A DNA stretch of 64,000 nt, taken from contig JAJEKV010000040.1 in assembly GCA_021234155.1 (NCBI GenBank), positions 7,186,438 through 7,250,437 on the forward strand. Reading direction: 5' to 3'. Positions 57,641 to 64,000 of this stretch are shown in pieces. Below the pieces are notes generated by a model. That model was not told the DNA's origin and made no database searches. It saw nothing but the letters and a program-made list of their open reading frames with translations. Position 1 is the first letter of the stretch, and every line of letters begins with the position of its first letter. The position numbers were made by a program, and so were the translations under genes. This stretch comes from Isoetes taiwanensis (taxonomy: Eukaryota > Streptophyta > Lycopodiopsida > Isoetales > Isoetaceae).

Positions 57641-60600
57641 CCGATGCACTTTCGTGATGAAGCAATGGTGTAAGATAAAGAATTTTTGTGGATGGGAATA
57701 CTAGGATCTCACACTATATAAAAACATGTGAGAAAAACATGTTAGTGAAACAGTGAAAAGTACTGACCATCCTATTCATTTGCCGGAGGTGACACAAGTA
57801 AGCACATTCTCGCCTCTTTTTTCCGTATTTTGAAGCGATATTGTTGCTGAACTGTTATGACTGGCCAGCTTTATCTTCAATCCGTAAAAGAGTATCCCGA
57901 GATCAACAGGCATGCTGCCAGAAACCTTGAGAAGCTTAAACCAAGCTATATTAGGAGATTGTTGTCACGCCAGCACTACATGCACCTTGATTTTGTCTTG
58001 CGGTGCACCACAACATGAGGTCCGATCCTTGTTGGTGTGCAAAGATTGCAAATGTAATGCGTGGTATGTGGGTCCGTGTCCATATGGACAATATTTTCAA
58101 ATCTACAAGTGAATATTATTGGAGGTATGCCTCAAAGTAGAAGCAGATGAATGGCACAAACATGCATGTTTGATGCACTGGCAAGAAATGTGGTCTCAAG
58201 AGTGTGTTATTAACATAGCTCATATATATTGTTTAACTTTTCATTTCTATGATATCTAGATACCATGTCATATATATTGTCGAATTTTTCATTTCATGAT
58301 ATCTAGCTTCAATATTCTCTTTACGCATTTCTCTAATCTACTTTATACAGATTCCAAAGTGTCCAAGGGAAACAAGTAAATCATTAGAACACCTTGGTGG
58401 ATTGGAAGTTTTGAAAAGTTAGTGTTGAGTTTGTGTTAGAAGGATCACGCTATTTATACTAATTTTATTGATTCTACTACTTGCAGCAAGAAGCTGTTTC
58501 CTGGGAGAAACCTTAAGAAGAAACCAACTAAAGTTACAAGATTGACCCCTTTTGAATTTCTGTGAACATGCAAGAAAAATAATGGCAGCATTTAAAGCAC
58601 ACAACCACAAGGCTCATTACAAGAAAACAATTCGCATAATGTTTGACAAGTTTTGAGAAGACACAATAGTTTTAATTGACTTTAAAACCATGGTTTCAAA
58701 GTTCAAGCAGAAGCACAATCAATACAAGTCATTGGCACACTGACCAGGTATCCATTTTAGTTCATATCACTATATGGTGTTTGGAAGGAAACAAGAGGTG
58801 GATGGCAAACACATCAAGAAGAAAAAGAAAAGATATGAAGCAAAAAGATGATAACAGAGAAATTATAAAAGAGTGTCACTTATATTTCAGATGAGAAGTC
58901 TCATGACATCAATTTGTACAGCATTGCCTCTAAAACATGCCACTTGGTTGAGTTAAATGGTATTCAATATTCCAAGCATTATGTATGTGGTCGATGGTTG
59001 TTCATCTCAATTTAAGTCTTGCAAGACCATTCTATTTCTTGGGTAGATGGTACGTAGATCTTGGGAAGGAGATTATTTGAATTCTTCACAACAGACATGG
59101 AAAAGGTGAAAGCATGATGGCTTTAAGGAGCAAGTAGAAAAGATTTCTCAAAGGAACAATCAAGTATAATGGGAGAAAACTCCAATGTGTCAGCAGTATG
59201 TCGCTCGATTTTTAAATGAATTCTTTACCAATGTACCTTTCATCTCGACTCGATATACATGTAAGTAATCGCACTTGTAGCACTTGAAGCACTTAGACCT
59301 CGTGATTTTATAATAATTATTGTGCATGATTTTTTATGTATGTTTGGTGATACTTACTAGTTTTATACATGTTGAAAGCCATTTATATACAAATATAACA
59401 TTTTGAACTTTTTTTTTGTTTTGGAATGTTTACCATCTCGCATAACACTTACAAAGACTTTCATACAGCTTAAGCACTTACAAAGACTTGATTAATTGTT
59501 GCCCTCAAGACCATGCTATTCTTGATTAATTGTTGCCTATGGTGTACTTTTGGGAAATTGATCTCATAGTATAGATAGATCGTAAAGGTATGATGCTCGA
59601 ATTTCAAAAGGACAACTAAAATTCATTGCATCAGGCCTTTGATAGAGAAAATCCTTTGAAGCTTGCACATAGACCTTTGTCATGTTTTTGCATGTCTTGC
59701 CGCTAAGGGAAATGGGACTCTGTGAGCACCAAATCTTTGTATAGGAGGTTGGGAGACAAATGAGTTGGTCCCAAAAGAGCGTAATCGGCAGGAAATTCCC
59801 TCGACAATGAGGTACGAGAGACCGAGCAGTGAAGATGATGGCACTATGATCCCATTAGCTCTAATGTAGAAGTAAAGGACAATTTTGGCAAAGGAATGTA
59901 GAAGAAGGCAATGTCGAGGGTGTAGACTTTTATGTCCCGAAATGTATTGAGACAAAGAATACATTACTAGATGATTAGCTATGAAGATGGTCAGGCAATG
60001 TTTTTGGAATTGGTGAGGTCATACTTTCCTCGCTACTAATACAAAACAATTGGAAGGAGAATTGTTTTCAACTTCTTTTCGACAAACCACCCGCTGCCAA
60101 AGCAGTATGTACCACTCTCGGCTTAGATTGGTAAATTTGATATGACTTTGGTGAAAGACAACTTGGTGATAGTATGGATGAGTGCATACATGCTAACAAA
60201 TAATGAAAGCGGTACCGCCTTCAAGTTGATACGCTCTAAATCATCATCAATTGTGCAAAGAAGATAAAAGTATTCATTGATAACTTCAATAAGTATATCC
60301 AAATCCAAAGTGGATATATCAAAGTATACAAAATCACCTACATGAACAACAAAATGTATCGGGCTGTCAGCTTGACTATTTATAATTTGTTTCCAACTAA
60401 CTATTTACAAATTGTTTCGTGTGTTGCAAGGCAGTAGTTATTGATGAACTTGTTATCCGCCTGCTCACCGTACCATCACAAATGTAGAGTAATAGAGATC
60501 AAAAGAAACCGGCCGAGGAACTCAAGTAACATTGCCGCATCCAACCTCTCAAGATTTCCACTACTCCATATCAAAGAAATCCACAAATTGTGCTCTTCAA

Positions 60601-62870
60601 TAATGTTCTCCAGCTTATCATCCATTGCAAGTTGATACAACAATGGAAAATGGAATCCACTAGCAACCTTCGAACTTGACTTAAATTCTTCTCAATCCTC
60701 ATGTTTGCCGCACAATAGCTTGTATAAGGTGGATGTTCGTCTTATAACCGAAATATCAACCAAAATACATCTTTCAAAGGTATTGAGGAAACCGGGTGCA
60801 TAATCTTTTCCAAAGGTTTCATGAACACCGGTTTGTCACCATGTCCGTAACGTGAAGACATTTTACCACAAAACTCTTGTCCCCAAATAAAACAAACCTG
60901 TATAAGTAATGACACAACTTCAGAACACCTCCTTTGTATTGAAAACCACCACATAGATGCAGACCATATAGCCAAGTCATAGTAAACATTTACCTTGTTT
61001 GGGCACCTAGCCATCAGCCCCGAATAAAACTATCTTGTTTTTTGTATACCTATAATGTGTGTGGGCCAGGTATTTCCAAGTTTTTCGACTTTGAATATGT
61101 TTTAACCAAAACAACTACTGAGGTCCATAATCAATAGCTTTCTACTCACCATGATATTCTCACATAAAAGTTGCTTTTACTTGTTGAACCCGGGCCGGCT
61201 CAACACTTGGCCGGGGCAACCGCCTGCTCAACACTTGTTTCAGCCGTCTTGGCAATCAGATCAACACAATGTTGAACCATTGTTATTGTACTATATTTGC
61301 TCTCTCAAACTATATTTTGAACAAAAGTCGCCTAACACTTGTTTCCTTAAATGTCGTCTCAATTATATTTGGCTCAACTATAGTTGGTTGAACTATAGTT
61401 TCACTCTCCTTTCTTTCACTTTATTGATGATGTTTGATTTTTCATTATCAAATTTGTTTTGAAATCACAGACCTACACATTAGAACAAAAACAATTAAAC
61501 AACCATTGCGGTGCTAATTTAAATTTTTTTTTATTAATAACACTAAATGGCTGCTACAATGAACACTCAAATACCTTCTAATGGCTACAATATCTTCATT
61601 GATATGGAATTATCTCCAATTGTCTCCTCGCATGAATCAAGGCCACCTAATTTTCATGTAATAGACTCTTTTGATTGAGATGTAGAATCATTTTTGTCAT
61701 TCAGAGCATCAAGTAGCTTGAAACAGAATACTCTTTTGGAGTTGGACCCCTCGATCTTCACTTCAACAAACAGTTAGCGGCGATTGACCTCGCCGTGATG
61801 ATGTAAGTTTCCCAAGTAGCAAAAGATTATTAAGTGCTACAAGTAAGCCATCTGTTGTTTGGTCGCAACTCTAAACTTGTATTCTCATCACTTAATGCAT
61901 CTTTCGCATTCTTCTTGCTTCTCGAATGGATAAGTCCTCTTAGATGCTTCTCCTTTTCCTCGCTTGCTTTATCTTTTGCTTTTCTGCTTCTTTGAACCCG
62001 TGACTCTTTGATTTGGGTGAAAATTTCCCTTCTCTCGAATGTTCCCACCACTTCTATCTCTCTCGTGTCACCTCTCTCTTTGATGTGATCAATTTCTTTT
62101 CCCCTCAACAACACTATAACCCCAAATGCCCATGTGTAGTTTTTTATTGTCTTTTTTGCAAAAAACAACACTTAAAAGCCAACGCATAGTACTATCGTTC
62201 CAAAATGCGGTGAAACAACGCTGTGAGCTTTTTAGTACTTTTCACACACAAAAACATGTAGAAGTTTATGCGTGGTTTTTAGATAAAAAACAACCTATAA
62301 TTTTATGTAGTTTTGCTTTTAAGAAAACAACTGCAATTTTATGTATAGTTTTTTCTCAAAAATAAAAACTACGCAAGGTTTTTAGATGTGATATTCACTT
62401 AAAAACAATGCATGGTATGGTGTTTTGAGTTGTCATGAGGAAACAAAATTACAATGCAATGGTAACAAATAAATTATTGCATTGTTTAATGAGTATACAT
62501 TTTCGATTTCAATTTTTTAGTATACAATCACATATTATTCATTTCAAAAGTATCATCTTATTTTCAAATAATGGATTCCAAACTTTACAAGCTCAAAATG
62601 CGCAATATATTATGAAATATATTCTACAATGTATAAAATGTAATGTAGCAAAGAACAGTATAATGTGATCTACAATTTACAATTAGCTTTATGTTTTAAA
62701 AACAGGGGGCGTCCGTATCTGCAATGCCAAAAACAAGAATATTAGACCTACAAGAATATTTATTTGTTCCCTGTTTGCAACATAAACATAAACATGAATG
62801 TTCTATGCTGTCCTCTAAAATTTGAAGAACCAACAAATGAGATGCAAATAGCAAATAGAGAAGAACACCA
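57641..62870. other. AT-rich, no gene supported
   Basis: Open frames are short and unrelated to known motifs. Local features include direct repeats at 58200-58290 (TCATATATATTGT..TTTTTCATTTC, twice) and 59455-59540 (CTTACAAAGACTT and CTTGATTAATTGTTGCC, twice each). A (T)AACTATAGTTGG.. repeat lies at 61370-61400. Confidence 0.4.
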
Positions 62871-62877
62871 GCTATAC

Positions 62878-63017
62878 CTGAAACAGGGTAGTCTTGAAGC
62901 TGCTAGTGAGATCCTTCGTTGTTGGCAAAATTGCAAGTGCTTGCTGTCAAAAGACCTGGTTTTCAGATTCCAGATTGGAGAGTTTTTCTTTAACTGGGTT
63001 GCAAAGAATAATAATAC
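62878..63017 (-). pseudogene. myosin XI tail exon fragment with a stop codon
   Basis: Between an ACAG acceptor (63018-63021) and a CAG|GTATAG donor (62878), the minus strand reads VKEKLSNLESENQVF, stop, QQALAILPTTKDLTSSFKTT, LFQ. Plant class XI myosins have here KISNLESENQVLRQQALAMSP-type text, at the end of the coiled coil just before the globular tail. The TGA at 62947-62949 replaces the expected arginine codon. No neighbouring myosin exon was found within the window, so this is either a degenerate gene running past the edge or an isolated fragment. Confidence 0.7.
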
Positions 63018-63021
63018 CTGT

Positions 63022-64000
63022 CATCTTCCTTACGAATCAAAGTTCTTGACAAGAGGGCAGGAAAAGAAGAACAAAAGATATTAAAAGCATAATGAGAAAG
63101 TGTGAATATATGCCAATAATAGTCTTGAGATTCTCAAATTTAACAAATGTGCAAAAACAGTTTGTTGGAAACGAGGCAGTAGATATCCTGGGGCCCATTA
63201 ATCGATACAGATCAAATAGGCTTTACAATGTGGCTGGCAAGATTGAAATTACAACTTTGAATGCCATATCAAATCAGACACTAAGGGTGTAGAAAGAAAC
63301 CATTCAAGACATGTATACAACAGACACCTTTGCACAATCCTTGTGTCCCTCTTCATCAGAAATCATCGCATGCCTCCGCCATTTCCATAACCAACCCCCG
63401 ATCGCATCACCACACATGTGAATCTCAAGATAAGAAAAATTTAAAAAAATAGCATGGAGATACTCATACGGTGCCAATCTGGAGTCCGACCTCTTCCCGT
63501 ATCCAGTTGTAATCCATTGAGCTCCTCGCTTAGCGGTTTGCTTTTGTCGCCACGCCTGTCATTACACCGCACTCTGCTCGAACGTCGGCCCCATGCTCAC
63601 AAACGCGGCCTGCTAATTTCTATTTGCCTTCGAATCGATACAAAACAAAACAGAAGGTTTAGATCCTTCAAATCCGACAATGTAAAACAATGAAAAGCAA
63701 AGATGGGAATCACTGACCTCCAAGGGGCGGGAGTGTCAGATACCGGAAGGGCCGTGAGTTGATCCGCTTGTGGGGGTCGAGTAGGAGGCCGAGCCGACCT
63801 TCACTAGATGTCAATAGGTTTCTCGTATGCGTAGTGCCTCGATAGGGTTTCAATGGGAACATGCATTTGTAATTATCCCGCCCATTGGATGGGAGGGTTG
63901 ATGATTAATTTGAATTATTGCACACTTTATCATTGCTATTTTTGTCTGATGATCCTCGCATATTCTCAAAAATATGCCGCATCTGGTGGGAAAAATTACA
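63022..64000. other. no gene seen
   Basis: Short open frames only. 63440-63640 has a plus-strand frame of 79 residues without motif. If the myosin exon belongs to a gene, upstream exons on minus would be expected here, but none was recognised. Confidence 0.35.

Noticed and set aside
1-64000. CRISPR array, bacterial operon or integrated organelle DNA
   Set aside because: Repeats are satellites and minisatellites without unique spacers; no plastid, mitochondrial or bacterial genes were recognised.
1-64000. tRNA genes
   Set aside because: No segment with A-box, B-box and cloverleaf pairing was found by eye; a tRNAscan run would settle it.

Overview
This window is nuclear DNA of a land plant: spliceosomal introns (GT..AG) and recognisable plant host-gene pieces (a ROOT UV-B SENSITIVE/DUF647 gene, and fragments that look like UPL3-type ubiquitin ligase, WRAP73-type WD40, myosin XI and PPR proteins) sit in a gene-poor landscape dominated by transposons and tandem repeats. 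The element mix (LINEs with microsatellite tails, CACTA, Harbinger-like, copia remains) fits a large genome such as a fern or gymnosperm, but nothing seen fixes the lineage. All names come from reading translated motifs by eye; no database search was run.

Layout. 1-0.7 kb: last three exons of an unrecognised plus-strand gene. 1.2-10 kb: five or more 3' pieces of LINE retrotransposons, several ending in (TATTC)n or (TTCC)n tails, plus local tandem duplications. 11.07-13.0 kb: a minus-strand RUS/DUF647 gene with nine well or moderately supported exons, its 5' part missing or further upstream. 13.45-16.1 kb: a PPR fragment and a minus-strand element remnant with a methyltransferase-like motif (HGDC..DIPYG) that carries a 28-bp minisatellite built on a palindrome. 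16.1-18.8 kb: LINE tail, Ty1/copia RNase H remnant, a 1.14-kb Harbinger-like element with TAA duplication, and a minisatellite. 19.3-25.4 kb: a plus-strand mosaic of broken host-gene exons.

25.49-55.48 kb is best read as one very large (about 30 kb) CACTA transposon: CACTACAA termini in inverted orientation, an AGT duplication on both sides, GC-rich subterminal repeats of the same motif facing inward from both ends, a TNPA-like multi-exon gene near the left end and a decayed TNP2/DUF4218/DUF4216 transposase gene near the right end, both on the minus strand. Inside lie 123-bp minisatellites near both ends, two long GAA tracts, and a 9.1-kb array of a 1.12-kb satellite. Each satellite junction forms a 13-19 bp inverted repeat, and near the right end of the array an 828-bp internal deletion derivative has itself been amplified in tandem.

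55.5-64 kb is AT-rich, mostly uninterpretable, with one myosin XI-like exon that contains a stop codon. Frameshifts relative to family motifs are common throughout; they may be real decay, sequencing error, or both.
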